64,000 nucleotides of DNA from Lachnospiraceae bacterium (GTDB taxonomy: Bacteria; Bacillota; Clostridia; Lachnospirales; Lachnospiraceae), in assembly GCA_015056815.1 (NCBI GenBank), contig SVFN01000017.1:27141-91140 (forward strand), read 5' to 3'. This document shows positions 24,957 to 35,200 of the stretch, one piece after another (position 1 is the first letter of the stretch; each line of letters opens with the position of its first letter). The notes under the pieces were generated by a model, which saw only the letters and a list, made by a program, of their open reading frames with translations, had not been told where the DNA came from and did no database searches. Position numbers and translations under genes: made by a program.

Positions 24957-25592
24957 TCACGTCTGTGACTGCAGATATTTCTTTAATTTCGTCTTTAACC
25001 TCTGAAGCGCATTGTCGGTGGATTTCTCATCCTTGCCGAGCACCCTTGCGATCTCGGTGTAATTCATGCCCGTGATATACAGATCCAGCACCTGCTTTTC
25101 AAACACACTCAGCTCCCTCTGGATGATGCGTTCGATATTCTCCACATTCTCCTTATCGATCAGAAGGCTCTCCGGATTGTTCTCTTCCTCGGATGCCATG
25201 ATGTCCATCAGCGGGGCTTCTCCGGCATCCTCGCCGCCCTTTTCCTTATTCGCCATATTCTCATACAAGGAGGTATAAAAATTAAGCGGGGAATGCTTCT
25301 TTCTCCCATAGGACTGGATCGCCGTGTACATCTGCCGCATGATACAAAGATCGGCGAAGGTAAAAAAGCTGGCATCCCTGCCCGGGTCAAAATCCCGCAC
25401 CGCCTTGAAAAGACCGATCATGCCCTCCTGAATGAGATCGTCGCTGTCGCCGCCCAGGATGTACATGGTCTTAGCCTTGCTGCGCACGAGATTTTTGTAT
25501 TTGTTCATAATATAGTCCGTGACGGCTCCCTCACCGTCACGCAGGCGCAGGATCAGCTCCTCGTCTGTAAAGTCGTCGTATTGTTTTTCCAA
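24957..25592 (-). CDS. sigH: Sigma-70 factor, SigH (sporulation) type
   Basis: 211 residues. Region 2 is DYIMNKYKNLVRSKAKTMYILGGDSDDLIQEGMIGLFKAVRDFD, with the aromatic 2.3-2.4 segment SFFTFADLCIMRQMYTAIQ. Region 4 is LSVFEKQVLDLYITGMNYTEIARVLGKDEKSTDNALQRLKTKL. SigH starts the sporulation and competence programme by directing RNA polymerase to its promoters. The TTG start at 25592 has GAGAGG at the right distance. It is the last gene of the cysS-mrnC-rlmB-sigH cluster, an order typical of Clostridia. Confidence 0.88.
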   Translation of the reverse strand: MEKQYDDFTDEELILRLRDGEGAVTDYIMNKYKNLVRSKAKTMYILGGDSDDLIQEGMIGLFKAVRDFDPGRDASFFTFADLCIMRQMYTAIQSYGRKKHSPLNFYTSLYENMANKEKGGEDAGEAPLMDIMASEEENNPESLLIDKENVENIERIIQRELSVFEKQVLDLYITGMNYTEIARVLGKDEKSTDNALQRLKTKLKKYLQSQT

Positions 25593-25597
25593 GCCTT

Positions 25598-26335
25598 TCA
25601 GCCTCTCTGTCTTACTATTTCAAATGCCAGTACACCTGCTGCCACGGAAGCGTTCAGGGAATCGATGTCCCCCTTCATGGGGATGGAAGCGATGAAATCA
25701 CATTTTTCTTTCACGAGTCTTCCCACGCCTTCTCCCTCGTTGCCGATCACCAGTCCGATAGGACCTTTTAAGTCAAGATCGTACATCCTCGTGCCGCCCA
25801 TGTCGGCGCACGCAAACCAGAGTCCTTCTTTTTTGAGCTCCTCGATGGTCTTACTCAGATTCGTCACCTTCGCAACGGGCGTATAATTGAGTGCGCCGGC
25901 GGAAGTCCTTGCAACAGCCGCCGTAAGCCCCACAGCCCTGTTCTTCGGGATAATGACACCATGTGCTCCGGCCAGATTGGCGGTACGGATGATCGCCCCC
26001 AGATTGTGGGGATCTTCAATATTATCCAGCAAAAATACAAAGGGCGGTTCCCCTTTTTGTCTTGCTTTCTCCAGAATATCCTCCACAGATGCATACTCAT
26101 ACGCTGCCACGCAGGCGATAACCCCCTGATGTTTTCCGGTCTCGGAAAGCTGATCCAGCCGTTCCTTCGACACATATTTGATCAAGGTATCACCTTTTCT
26201 CGCTTCCCGTTTGATCGAGATCACCGGTCCGTCCTGACAGCCGTCCAGAACATACAGTTTATCGATAGTCTTACCGGCACGAAACGCCTCCATCACAGCA
26301 TTACGGCCTTCAATGATAAATTCTTTGTATCCCAT
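25598..26335 (-). CDS. rlmB: 23S rRNA (guanosine-2'-O)-methyltransferase RlmB
   Basis: 245 residues of SpoU/TrmD knot fold. The N-terminal substrate-binding domain (IIEGRNAVMEAFRAGKTIDKLYV) precedes the knot motifs FLLDNIEDPHNLGAIIRTANLAG, IGLVIGNEGEGVGRLVKEKCD and IPMKGDIDSLNASVAAGVLAFE. It methylates the 2'-OH of a guanosine in 23S rRNA using S-adenosylmethionine. AGGAGAAAGA precedes the ATG. Confidence 0.93.
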   Translation of the reverse strand: MGYKEFIIEGRNAVMEAFRAGKTIDKLYVLDGCQDGPVISIKREARKGDTLIKYVSKERLDQLSETGKHQGVIACVAAYEYASVEDILEKARQKGEPPFVFLLDNIEDPHNLGAIIRTANLAGAHGVIIPKNRAVGLTAAVARTSAGALNYTPVAKVTNLSKTIEELKKEGLWFACADMGGTRMYDLDLKGPIGLVIGNEGEGVGRLVKEKCDFIASIPMKGDIDSLNASVAAGVLAFEIVRQRG

Positions 26336-26409
26336 TCTTTCTCCTATTACGCACTTGCGTCTATGTTTATCATCCCGGATCTGTCATACAACAGACCCCA
26401 ACCGGTATT

Positions 26410-26850
26410 TTACAATCCGATTCCCAGTTTCGTAAATCCGGTATCGATCAATTCCAGTATCCTGTCCTCTTCGTTCTTCAGATACAGATAACCGATCAAA
26501 GCCTCCAGTCCCGTAGCTTTTCGGTAGTCTGCCACCGATGCGTTCTTGGCCGTCGTATAAGATTTGGCATTTCTGCCCCGACGGTAAACAGATGTCTCTT
26601 CATCGGTCAGTTCATCCGCAAGCGCCTCGATCAGCTTGGCCTGTGCCTGTGCCTTCACGATCAGGCTTTTGGATTTATGTAAACTTGCAGGCGTCTTGTT
26701 GCCTCTCTCCACGATCACAGTGCGGATAATGAGGTCATAGACGCAATCTCCGATAAACGCAAGAGTAAGAGGTGAATAAGTCTTAATATCCACCTCTTTG
26801 CATTCAAATTTCTCTTTGATCTTGGTAAGAAAACTTACAGCTTCTTCCAT
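26410..26850 (-). CDS. mrnC: Mini-ribonuclease III
   Basis: 146 residues with an RNase III catalytic domain but no double-stranded-RNA-binding domain. The signature is LAFIGDCVYDLIIRTVIV; further on, ATGLEALIGYLYL carries the second acidic site. Mini-III matures 23S rRNA ends in Firmicutes. The start overlaps the cysS stop by 16 bases. Confidence 0.92.
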   Translation of the reverse strand: MEEAVSFLTKIKEKFECKEVDIKTYSPLTLAFIGDCVYDLIIRTVIVERGNKTPASLHKSKSLIVKAQAQAKLIEALADELTDEETSVYRRGRNAKSYTTAKNASVADYRKATGLEALIGYLYLKNEEDRILELIDTGFTKLGIGL

Positions 26851-28262
26851 ACGACGCCTTCTCTCGTATCCTTGATCTCGATGCCCTTTTCTTTTAATTC
26901 ATCGCGGATCGCATCTGCCTTTGCGAAGTCTTTCGCCTTCTTGGCAGCTTTACGTTCCTCGATCTTAGCAAGTACAAACGCCTCAAGCTCTGCGTCGACG
27001 CCGGCCGTTTCCTCTTCTGCAAGAGCCTTGCCTGCTGTCAGGAGGTTCAGGGAAAGTACGGCATCAAAATCGCCGATTGCTTTTACCTTCGTAGCATCAT
27101 TCATATCAGCCTTTAACAGATCATAAATGATCGTGAGCGCCATAGAGGTATTCAGATCATTGCACAATGCATCTTCAAACTTCGTCCTGTACTCATCATA
27201 TTTGTCCTGCTCGATCTCTCCCTCCGGTTTTAATGCCGCGATCCTCTTCACAAGCTTCTGATAAGTCGAAGTCATGTTGTCAAGGACCTCATAGGAGAAC
27301 TCAAGCGGCTTACGGTAGTGGGACTGTAAGCAGAACATGCGGTATACGATCGGATCATAACCCTTTTCCTGCAAAAGAGAGACTGTAAGGAAATCCCCTT
27401 TGGACTTGCTCATCTTGCCGGACTGGTCGTTTAAGTGATGAACATGGAACCAGTAATTACACCACTTATGTCCCAGATATGACTCGGACTGTGCGATCTC
27501 GTTGGTGTGGTGCGGGAAGATATTGTCCACGCCGCCGCAGTGGATATCCATGTATTCGCCCAGATGCTTCATACTGATGCAGGAGCATTCAATATGCCAT
27601 CCCGGGTATCCCACGCCCCACGGGCTGTCCCATTTAAGTGCCTGATCTTCAAATTTGGATTTGGTAAACCACAGCACGAAGTCATTTTTGTTTTTCTTGT
27701 TCTCATCTTCCTGTACGTCATCGCGGACGCCCACTAAGAGCTCCTTTTCACTCTGGGAAGAAAAGACATAATAGTCTTTTAATTTGGAAGTGTCGAAATA
27801 CACATTACCGCCTGCCAGATAGGCGTAATCTTTTTCTATGAGTACCTCGATCATATGGATAAACGAATCAATACAGTTGGTCGCCGGCTCTACTACATCG
27901 GGCGTCTTGATGTTCAGCTTCGCGCAGTCGGAAAAGAAAGCGTCGGTATAAAACTGAGCGACTTCCATGACCGTCTTGTGCTCGCGCTTCGCGCCCTTTA
28001 ACATTTTGTCCTCGCCGGTATCCGCGTCGGAAGAAAGGTGTCCCACATCCGTGATATTCATGACTCTCTTCACGTCATATCCTACAAAACGGAGTGATTT
28101 TTCCAGAACATCCTCCATGATATAGCTGCGAAGATTCCCGATGTGTGCAAAATGATAGACCGTCGGTCCGCAGGTGTACATTGCGATCTTGCCTTCCTCG
28201 TTGGGAATGACGGTTTCTACTTTTCTGGTCAGCGTGTTGTAAAATCTGAATTTGTTTTCCAT
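26835..28262 (-). CDS. cysS: Cysteinyl-tRNA synthetase
   Basis: 475 residues, full length. The class I HIGH motif appears as HIGN in TVYHFAHIGNLRSY, the KMSKS loop as GKMSKSKG. Zinc ligands include CGPTVY and the WHIECSCI and HHTNEIAQ blocks. It charges tRNA-Cys. The ribosome-binding site AGGAAGGG precedes the ATG. No T-box leader is visible upstream; a small palindromic element lies there instead. Confidence 0.96.
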   Translation of the reverse strand: MENKFRFYNTLTRKVETVIPNEEGKIAMYTCGPTVYHFAHIGNLRSYIMEDVLEKSLRFVGYDVKRVMNITDVGHLSSDADTGEDKMLKGAKREHKTVMEVAQFYTDAFFSDCAKLNIKTPDVVEPATNCIDSFIHMIEVLIEKDYAYLAGGNVYFDTSKLKDYYVFSSQSEKELLVGVRDDVQEDENKKNKNDFVLWFTKSKFEDQALKWDSPWGVGYPGWHIECSCISMKHLGEYMDIHCGGVDNIFPHHTNEIAQSESYLGHKWCNYWFHVHHLNDQSGKMSKSKGDFLTVSLLQEKGYDPIVYRMFCLQSHYRKPLEFSYEVLDNMTSTYQKLVKRIAALKPEGEIEQDKYDEYRTKFEDALCNDLNTSMALTIIYDLLKADMNDATKVKAIGDFDAVLSLNLLTAGKALAEEETAGVDAELEAFVLAKIEERKAAKKAKDFAKADAIRDELKEKGIEIKDTREGVVWKKL

Positions 28263-28395
28263 TTTGATACCCTTCCTAATGCTAATTTATGATTGCCTCT
28301 TGGTTTCTGCCAACATATTATCCCTTATTATACCTATAATTTCAATAATCCACAAGTATTTATTCTTTATCACACCACTTATCACACCACTTAAT

Positions 28396-28541
28396 TGTTA
28401 CTATTCACAGCCGTTCCGCCTGTGAAAGTAACGGATTTTGCCATTTAAAATCGCTTCGCGATGGGCAAAATCCAATATCAGAGATAGTTTATCGAGCCGT
28501 AAATGCGCAGTAAATGCGCATTTCGGCTGTGAATAGTAACA
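28396..28541. repeat. 146-bp MITE-like element with 18-bp terminal inverted repeats
   Basis: The ends TGTTACTATTCACAGCCG and CGGCTGTGAATAGTAACA are perfect inverted repeats. Inside lies a second inverted repeat (GGATTTTGCC/GGCAAAATCC) enclosing ATCGC/GCGAT, and two direct copies of TAAATGCGCA. A bare 17-bp copy of the end occurs at 42214-42230 and a degenerate one at 37878-37907. It has no coding capacity. The rest of 28263-28626 holds no gene. Confidence 0.65.
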
Positions 28542-28626
28542 CTTAGTTACCTAATTCTGTTGTGCCGGCCGGGGAATACAGCAGATTTGGCTCATGAGTG
28601 GCACGGTTATGCCAAAAATCGTAAGC

Positions 28627-29196
28627 CTACCGGCTTCTCGGGCACCCTGAGCATCCTGCACATCTGCCGCCATTATCTGTGCCCATTGTGCAGGGCAGGC
28701 TGATCATGGATGAGACTGCCTCATCCGGTGTCGTGAGCATGCAGATCGCCTGGGAAGAGATCCCCTCGCCGCTTCCGGTAAAGCCGAGTCCCTCCTCGGT
28801 CGTTGCCTTGACGTTTACCTGCGTGATATCGATCTCAAGCGCCTGTGCGATATTCTCTCTCATGGTATCAATGTATGGCCGCATTTTCGGGCGCTGCGCG
28901 ATGACGGTCGCATCTATGTTTTCTATGATGAAATGATGCTGCTCCAGCAACTGTCCCACCTGCTTCAAAAGTGCAATACTGGAAATCCCTTTATACCGGT
29001 CATCGGTATCCGGAAAATGCTTTCCGATATCTCCTAATGCTGCCGCTCCCAGAAGTGCATCCATGATGGCGTGCAGCAAAACGTCTGCATCAGAGTGTCC
29101 TAAAAGCCCTTTTTCATAAGGGATCTCCACACCACCCATGATCAGTTTCCTGCCTTCGACAAGCTTATGTACATCATAACCCATTCCTATTCTCAT
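28627..29196 (-). CDS. ispF: 2-C-methyl-D-erythritol 2,4-cyclodiphosphate synthase, with C-terminal extension
   Basis: 189 residues. [23 protein letters not shown] carries the zinc-binding D-x-[32 protein letters not shown] and [25 protein letters not shown] complete the family. It cyclises CDP-ME-2-phosphate in the non-mevalonate isoprenoid pathway. Usual length is about 158; here about 30 extra residues end in the cysteine-rich [14 protein letters not shown]. The extension is in frame and close to a natural stop. Confidence 0.93.
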   Translation of the reverse strand: MRIGMGYDVHKLVEGRKLIMGGVEIPYEKGLLGHSDADVLLHAIMDALLGAAALGDIGKHFPDTDDRYKGISSIALLKQVGQLLEQHHFIIENIDATVIAQRPKMRPYIDTMRENIAQALEIDITQVNVKATTEEGLGFTGSGEGISSQAICMLTTPDEAVSSMISLPCTMGTDNGGRCAGCSGCPRSR

Positions 29197-29242
29197 ATCA
29201 TTCTCCTGTTCTATTGATTGACAATCATAACATCTGCTTTAA

Positions 29243-29280
29243 AACAAAAGGAGGGCCCCAGAAAACTTATCCTGGGACCC
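29243..29280 (-). terminator. Terminator after deoB
   Basis: The stem GGGTCCCAG/CTGGGGCCC (one mismatch) is followed on the minus strand by TCCTTTTGTTTT. It separates deoB from ispF. Confidence 0.65.
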
Positions 29281-29430
29281 ACACAAAAAAGGGAAAATTC
29301 ATGTACCCTTAGTATACCCGAAATCCGCACAAAATACAGTCCCTATCTTATCAAGAAATGAGCATATTCGACCTTTAACAAAAATATTATAAAATAAACC
29401 AGATATTTTCGATCAAATTCTGTCATTCTC

Positions 29431-30624
29431 TTACTGCAGGGTATCCAGAATGCTCTCACCGATGGTGCCCGATGGCATCTTAACGCCAAAATTATCTGCG
29501 ATCGTTGCCCCGATCGCTGCAAATGTATCAAATTCCGGCAGTTCACCGCTTCCTTTCATGGAAGGGGAATACGCTAAAAACGGAACCTTTTCCCTGGTAT
29601 GATCCGTACCGGAATAAGTCGGATCATTGCCATGGTCCGCGGTCAGGATCAAAAGATCGTCCTCTTTTAGCTTCGGCAATAAAATCCCCAGCTTTTCATC
29701 AAACTTCTCGATCTCACAGGCATACCCTTCCGGGTTGCGGCGATGTCCCCACAGCGCATCAAAATCCACCAGATTGGTAAAGCAAAGTCCCGTAAAATCT
29801 CTGTCCGCGATCTCGATCGTCTGTTCCATACCATGGACACTGCTCTTTGATTTATTGCTTTCCGTAAGTCCTTCTCCGGCAAAGATATCATAAATCTTGC
29901 CTACGGAGATCACAGAAAGTCCGGCATCCTTCAGCGCATTTAATACGGTCTGCCCGGTCGGCTTCAGCGCATAATCATGGCGGTTGGCCGTACGGACAAA
30001 CTCCCCTCTCTTCCGGCCGGTATAAGGTCGTGCGATCACACGTCCCACACGCCATTCGTCCCGCATGGTAAGTTCTCTGGCAATCTCACAGTAGTGATAG
30101 AGTGTGTCAAGTCCCATGGTCTCTTCATTGCCGCAGATCTGCAGCACAGAATCCGCCGAGGTATATACGATCAGATGTCCTTCTTTGATCTCTTCTTCTG
30201 CCAGTTCTTCCAGGATTGCCGTCCCGCTAGCACTCTTATTGCCGATGATCTTACGTCCGGTTCTTTTCTCCAGCTCATCGATCAGCTCCTTCGGGAAACC
30301 GGTATCGGTAAATGTGATAAAAGGTTTCTCGGTCTTGATCCCCATCATTTCCCAGTGCCCGGTCATGGTATCCTTGCCATTGCTCATCTCGCGCATCGGT
30401 GCATAATAGGCAAGAGGCTTCTCCACCGGTGGCACCTGCTTCAGAGCCTTCAGATTGGCGATCCCCAGTTTCTGAAGATTGGGGATGAAAAATGTATCCC
30501 GGTACTGCGAAATATGTCCCAGCGTATCCACTCCCACATCTCCGAAACGCCCGGAATCTTCCATCTCTCCGATCCCAAGGGAATCCAAAACGACTACAAA
30601 TACCCGCTTATATTTTTTTCCCAT
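29431..30624 (-). CDS. deoB: Phosphopentomutase
   Basis: 397 residues of the alkaline-phosphatase superfamily. The first metal site is [33 protein letters not shown] holds the phosphorylated threonine; [24 protein letters not shown] is the second metal site. It converts (deoxy)ribose 1-phosphate to 5-phosphate. It lies directly downstream of deoC, forming a deoxynucleoside-catabolism pair. Confidence 0.95.
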   Translation of the reverse strand: MGKKYKRVFVVVLDSLGIGEMEDSGRFGDVGVDTLGHISQYRDTFFIPNLQKLGIANLKALKQVPPVEKPLAYYAPMREMSNGKDTMTGHWEMMGIKTEKPFITFTDTGFPKELIDELEKRTGRKIIGNKSASGTAILEELAEEEIKEGHLIVYTSADSVLQICGNEETMGLDTLYHYCEIARELTMRDEWRVGRVIARPYTGRKRGEFVRTANRHDYALKPTGQTVLNALKDAGLSVISVGKIYDIFAGEGLTESNKSKSSVHGMEQTIEIADRDFTGLCFTNLVDFDALWGHRRNPEGYACEIEKFDEKLGILLPKLKEDDLLILTADHGNDPTYSGTDHTREKVPFLAYSPSMKGSGELPEFDTFAAIGATIADNFGVKMPSGTIGESILDTLQ

Positions 30625-30691
30625 ATATCCGACCTGCTTCAGCCGGTCGAAAAGTACGTCCGGCTGTTCCTTTCTTATATGTTCTGCGTCC

Positions 30692-31348
30692 TTACTGCTG
30701 CTTTGCCTTTAAGATCTTCACGATACGGCTCGTTCCAAGACGGTCTGCGCCAAGCTCCATAAACTTCTTTGCATCTTCCAGAGAACTGATACCGCCTGCG
30801 GCTTTGATCTTTACATTCTCTCCCACATGTTCCGCAAACAGAGCGATATCCTCAAACGTAGCACCGCCTGTGGAGAAACCGGTGGAGGTCTTGATGAAAT
30901 CCGCACACGACTCCGTCACGATCTCGCACATCCTGATCTTTTCTTCCTTTGTCAGGAGACATGTCTCAATGATCACTTTCAGAATAAGGTCTTTGCAAAC
31001 GGCTTTGATCTGTTTGATCTCGTCTGAAACATACGCATAATCCTTTGCCTTGAGTGCTCCGACGTTGATCACCATATCGATCTCTTCCGCTCCGTCCGCG
31101 ATCGCCTGCTTCGTCTCGAAGACCTTCGTAGCGGTCGCGCAGTTTCCGTTCGGGAAACCAATGACCGTACATACCTTGATCTGTCCTTTCATATAATCAT
31201 GTGCCTGTTTCACATAGCAGGGGGGGATACATACGGATGCCGTCTGATATTTCATGGCGTCATCGCAGATTTCCTTAATCTCCTCCCATGTGGAAGTCTG
31301 TAACAATAATGTGTGATCTACAACACTTAATATTTTTTGTGTATCCAT
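30692..31348 (-). CDS. deoC: Deoxyribose-phosphate aldolase
   Basis: 218 residues of TIM-barrel fold. [14 protein letters not shown] is the N-terminal motif; [12 protein letters not shown] and [10 protein letters not shown] carry the conserved core, with the Schiff-base lysine in [14 protein letters not shown]. It splits deoxyribose 5-phosphate to glyceraldehyde 3-phosphate and acetaldehyde. AGGAGATAGAA precedes the ATG; deoB follows. Confidence 0.95.
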   Translation of the reverse strand: MDTQKILSVVDHTLLLQTSTWEEIKEICDDAMKYQTASVCIPPCYVKQAHDYMKGQIKVCTVIGFPNGNCATATKVFETKQAIADGAEEIDMVINVGALKAKDYAYVSDEIKQIKAVCKDLILKVIIETCLLTKEEKIRMCEIVTESCADFIKTSTGFSTGGATFEDIALFAEHVGENVKIKAAGGISSLEDAKKFMELGADRLGTSRIVKILKAKQQ

Positions 31349-31397
31349 TTCTATCTCCTGTTTCCTGCATTGATACTACGCTGCTCTGCATCCTGTT

Positions 31398-32201
31398 TCA
31401 ATCTCTGAATTCCCGCAAAGCTTCCCCGTTTGCCACGACCTGGTTCCATAACTGTGTTACGAAATAATGATCGATCGCAGCCACGATCTCTTTCTTTGAC
31501 ATGGTTTTCAGGATATATCCCTGTGGTTTTAGTTTCATGACGGTCATCACGCTCTCCTTGTCAGATTTGCCCGTCAGAAAGATGACAGGAATATCTGCGG
31601 ACTCCGATTCACTGCGGATCATCTCCATCACCATCGGCCCTGATGTAACAGGCATGTCATAGTCTAAAAGGATCAAATCCGGTCTGTGATTTGCTATATA
31701 AGTAAGCGCCTGCATGCCCGATTTGACGATCGTCACCTGATACTTGTGGGAGAGCCACTCTTTGATCATTTTCAAAAACATGACATCATCATCACATACC
31801 AGAATATGTCTGCTTTTTTTATGTTCTTCCATGCCCTGCGAATACTCCCGCAGAGTCTGAATTAAATATTTCATATCAAAAGGTCGTTCAAACTGTTTCT
31901 CGATCAGATGCTCGGATATCACCTTTTTGATCTCTTCAATCTCTGCCGGATACCCCACCACAAAGAATTTCTTATCCTCATCTGCACACAATTCCCTGAT
32001 ATATTCCATCACATCTGCAGCATTCAGGATATAATCGCCCGCATACATCAATATGATATCAATACTCTCTTTATAACTCCGGATCAGATCCCTGTCCGGC
32101 TCTGTAATATGTACCAGAAAACCTGCATCTGTCAGATTATTCTTCAGAGAATCCACTGTAAATGCCGCCCCATGATTGATCACCAGAATTCTTCCTGCCA
32201 T
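31398..32201 (-). CDS. Response regulator with a degenerate and a complete receiver
   Basis: 267 residues and no output domain. The first ~125 residues look like a receiver (ILVINHG, ...DIILMYAGDYILN, FFVVGYPAE) without the acidic pocket and phosphorylated Asp. The second half is a full receiver: ILVCDDDVMFLKMI, DLILLDYDMPVTSG (phospho-Asp), VIFLTGKSDKES. It sits 51 bp downstream of a hybrid kinase ending in HPt, so it probably receives phosphate from it and acts by protein contact. Confidence 0.8.
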   Translation of the reverse strand: MAGRILVINHGAAFTVDSLKNNLTDAGFLVHITEPDRDLIRSYKESIDIILMYAGDYILNAADVMEYIRELCADEDKKFFVVGYPAEIEEIKKVISEHLIEKQFERPFDMKYLIQTLREYSQGMEEHKKSRHILVCDDDVMFLKMIKEWLSHKYQVTIVKSGMQALTYIANHRPDLILLDYDMPVTSGPMVMEMIRSESESADIPVIFLTGKSDKESVMTVMKLKPQGYILKTMSKKEIVAAIDHYFVTQLWNQVVANGEALREFRD

Positions 32202-32252
32202 AATTTGTCACCTCTATTCTGTATTCTTTCCAGATTCTGTTTACCTTGTCTG

Positions 32253-35200
32253 TCATTCCGTTTCAGATAGTAATTCCACAAGCTGTTCATATTCCAGATC
32301 ATCCACTGCTTTTTTCAGCCTGTTCACTTTTTTCTTTGCTTCTTCCGGTATCTGATAACCCGAGAGATTCTTCATAACTTCTTCAACACTGTCATAATCT
32401 CCCACCGATGCAAATTCCCGAAGCAGTGTATAGACCTCCTGCAACTGCTGCGCCTGCATGCCCGGAAGATTTTCCTCTCTCTGTGCAAAGCTGCACAAAG
32501 GCGCCAGTTTAGAGCCCAGATTACGGCACCGTTCGAGCAGTCCGTCAATCTGTTCACGCAAGGTTTCCACATCCCGCTCTTTCCCCGCATTTTCAAGTCT
32601 CCTGGCCAGTTCGCTGATCTCTGTCGCCCCAATGATCCCGGAAGTGCTTTTGAGCGCATGAACCTTGATCGTAACGTTTTCAATATCATTTTGAAGCCAG
32701 TATAACTCCACTTCATCGGTATCTGTCCCGATCCTGCCGGCATATGTCTGCAGGGTATCCAGATAAGTCTGAGCCGAGCCGCAGTTTTGCAGCCCCTTTG
32801 AAAGATCCAGTTCTTCTATTTCTTTTAAAAAATCTGGTAAAGCAATATCCTTCTCTTCTACCAGTATATCGCCTCCCTCCGGATCTGCCAACCTTATTTT
32901 TGCATCCGGAAGATATTTTATCAGCATATCCTCCAGTTTTTGAGGATCGATCGGCTTCGTGAGATAATCATCAAATCCGGCATCCATATACTGTTTTCGC
33001 GCCCCGGAAACAGCGTTCGCTGTCAGGCATATCATCGTAGTATCCTGATTCAGTCCCGCCTGATCCACCTTCATCTCTTTCAGCGTTTCGATCCCGTCCT
33101 TGCGGGGCATCATATGATCCAGAAAGATCACATCATACTTCCGTTCGCGTGCCGCCTTGATCCCTTCAAATCCGCTTTCTGCCATATCGATCTTCACCAG
33201 CGTCTTCTTTAGCAGACGTTCAAAGACCATCAGATTCATCTGCGTATCATCTACGATCAGGACATGTGCATCCGGTGCGGTAAACTTCTCCTGATAAACA
33301 TTCCTGTCCTGTTTCTCTCTTTGTGCCTGTTTGTCAAAGTCGCCGATCGCTTCCCAGTCATTTACTTTTTGCTGCAGGGCAAACCCGAACAGAGAGCCTT
33401 TTCCGTATTCGCTCTGTACATAGAGACTGCTGCCCATCATCTTTAACAGGCTCTGTGTGATGTTCATGCCAAGTCCTGTGCCTTCTATGCTCCGGTTTCG
33501 GTCTTCCTCGATACGCTCAAATTCCGAAAACAGCCTTTCGATGTTTTCCTCCCGGATGCCGATGCCGGTATCCTTAACCGACACTTTTAACATGATATGA
33601 TCCGGCTCACTCTTACAGTTGTCGAAACCGATCCGGAGTGTCACGCTTCCCTGATTGGTGTATTTCACGGCATTGGTAAGGATATTGGTGATGATCTGTC
33701 TGATACGTATCTCATCACCATACAGATATCTCGGGATCTCTTCGTCAATGTCTGTCACAAAAGAGAGCTCCTTCATCTCAGCCTTGATCCGTATCATATC
33801 GATCAGGTCCTTAAGCATGCTTACCAGATCATAGTCCACAGGGATCACTTCCATCTTGCCCGATTCGATCTTTGAAAAATCAAGAATATCATTGATGATG
33901 CCGATCAGAGTATTTCCGGCCTTGCGGATAGCGTCGGAATATCCCAGGATCTCCTCATCCCTGCATTCCCTGAGTACCATCTCATTCATGCCAAGGATCG
34001 CGGTGATCGGTGTCCGGATCTCATGGGACATTCTGGAAAGGAACTCTGATTTTGCCTCATTCGCTGCGATCGCACGTTCGGAGAGATCGATCAGCTTTTC
34101 GCGGCTTCTCTTCTCCTCGTCAATATTCTCCACCATCCAAAGAACATGGGATAGTTTGCCTTCGTCCGTACGTTCCGACACAACAAATCTTCCCCGGCAC
34201 CACAGGTTTCCGAAACTGATATACTCGATCGAAACCGTGTTGGTATGGGCGAGTCTTTCTTCCAATGTTGAAAAATCCACAAATTTCATGACATCTGCTT
34301 TTGTCGGACTATCCGGCAGCATCTCCATGATATTGAAAAAGATTTTCTGCGGACTTCCATGGTCCCGTTCGATCTCCTGATTCACCTTCTCGTTGATCGA
34401 CCGGATCTCGGTAGAAGTATTGTTGATCAGGTCAATATCATAAACCGACATATAAATATTGGCTGTGGAGGCGAGCTGTGTATTGAGTGTCTCTGCGATC
34501 AGACTTTTGCGTCCCATATCAATAAACATGCAGGACAGGATCACGATGATGATCAGGATCACAACAGCGGTGATCTCCAACATGATCCGCAGCGGTTTAA
34601 AGCTTTCCCTGGAGTCGATCACCGAGATACTGTACCAGTCCTTGCTGATCGCCACTGCATACACCACATAGCGGATTCCTTCAAACTTCAGCTCAAACGC
34701 CATATCCTTCCCGGAAAACAGCTTGTTTACGATCGCTGCCCCGATCGATCCATCCTGCTTCAGATAATTCAATCCGATCTGATCCGGTATGGAATGCGCC
34801 AGAACATTTCCCTGCGGATCAATGACCATATCGATCATATGATTCTCCGAATCCGCTTTTTCTTCTGCGATCGTCCGGATCATTTCTGCCGTAATGTCAA
34901 GGGCGATCACACTTTTGCCATCGGAAAGAGTCTGTGCTACCGCTGTCATAAAGGTTCCTGTCTGCGCGTCAATATACGGCTGTACCAGAACCGTCTCTCC
35001 CGGTTTTTTGATCGCAGCCTGATACCAGGGTCTTTGTACCGGATCATAATCCTCTCCGGGATTCCAGTCCACGCCATCATAAAACTGTCCGTCAATATAT
35101 CCGTACAGACCGGTAAAATTATCATTTACCGCATTTTTCAACTTATCTGTCTCCTGTACGATATAATCATGGATTTCTCCGGATGAGCAGTTTTGCTGAA

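Noticed and set aside
28263..28626. A T-box leader upstream of cysS.
   Set aside because: No T-box sequence or specifier hairpin was seen; the structured sequence there is the palindromic element.
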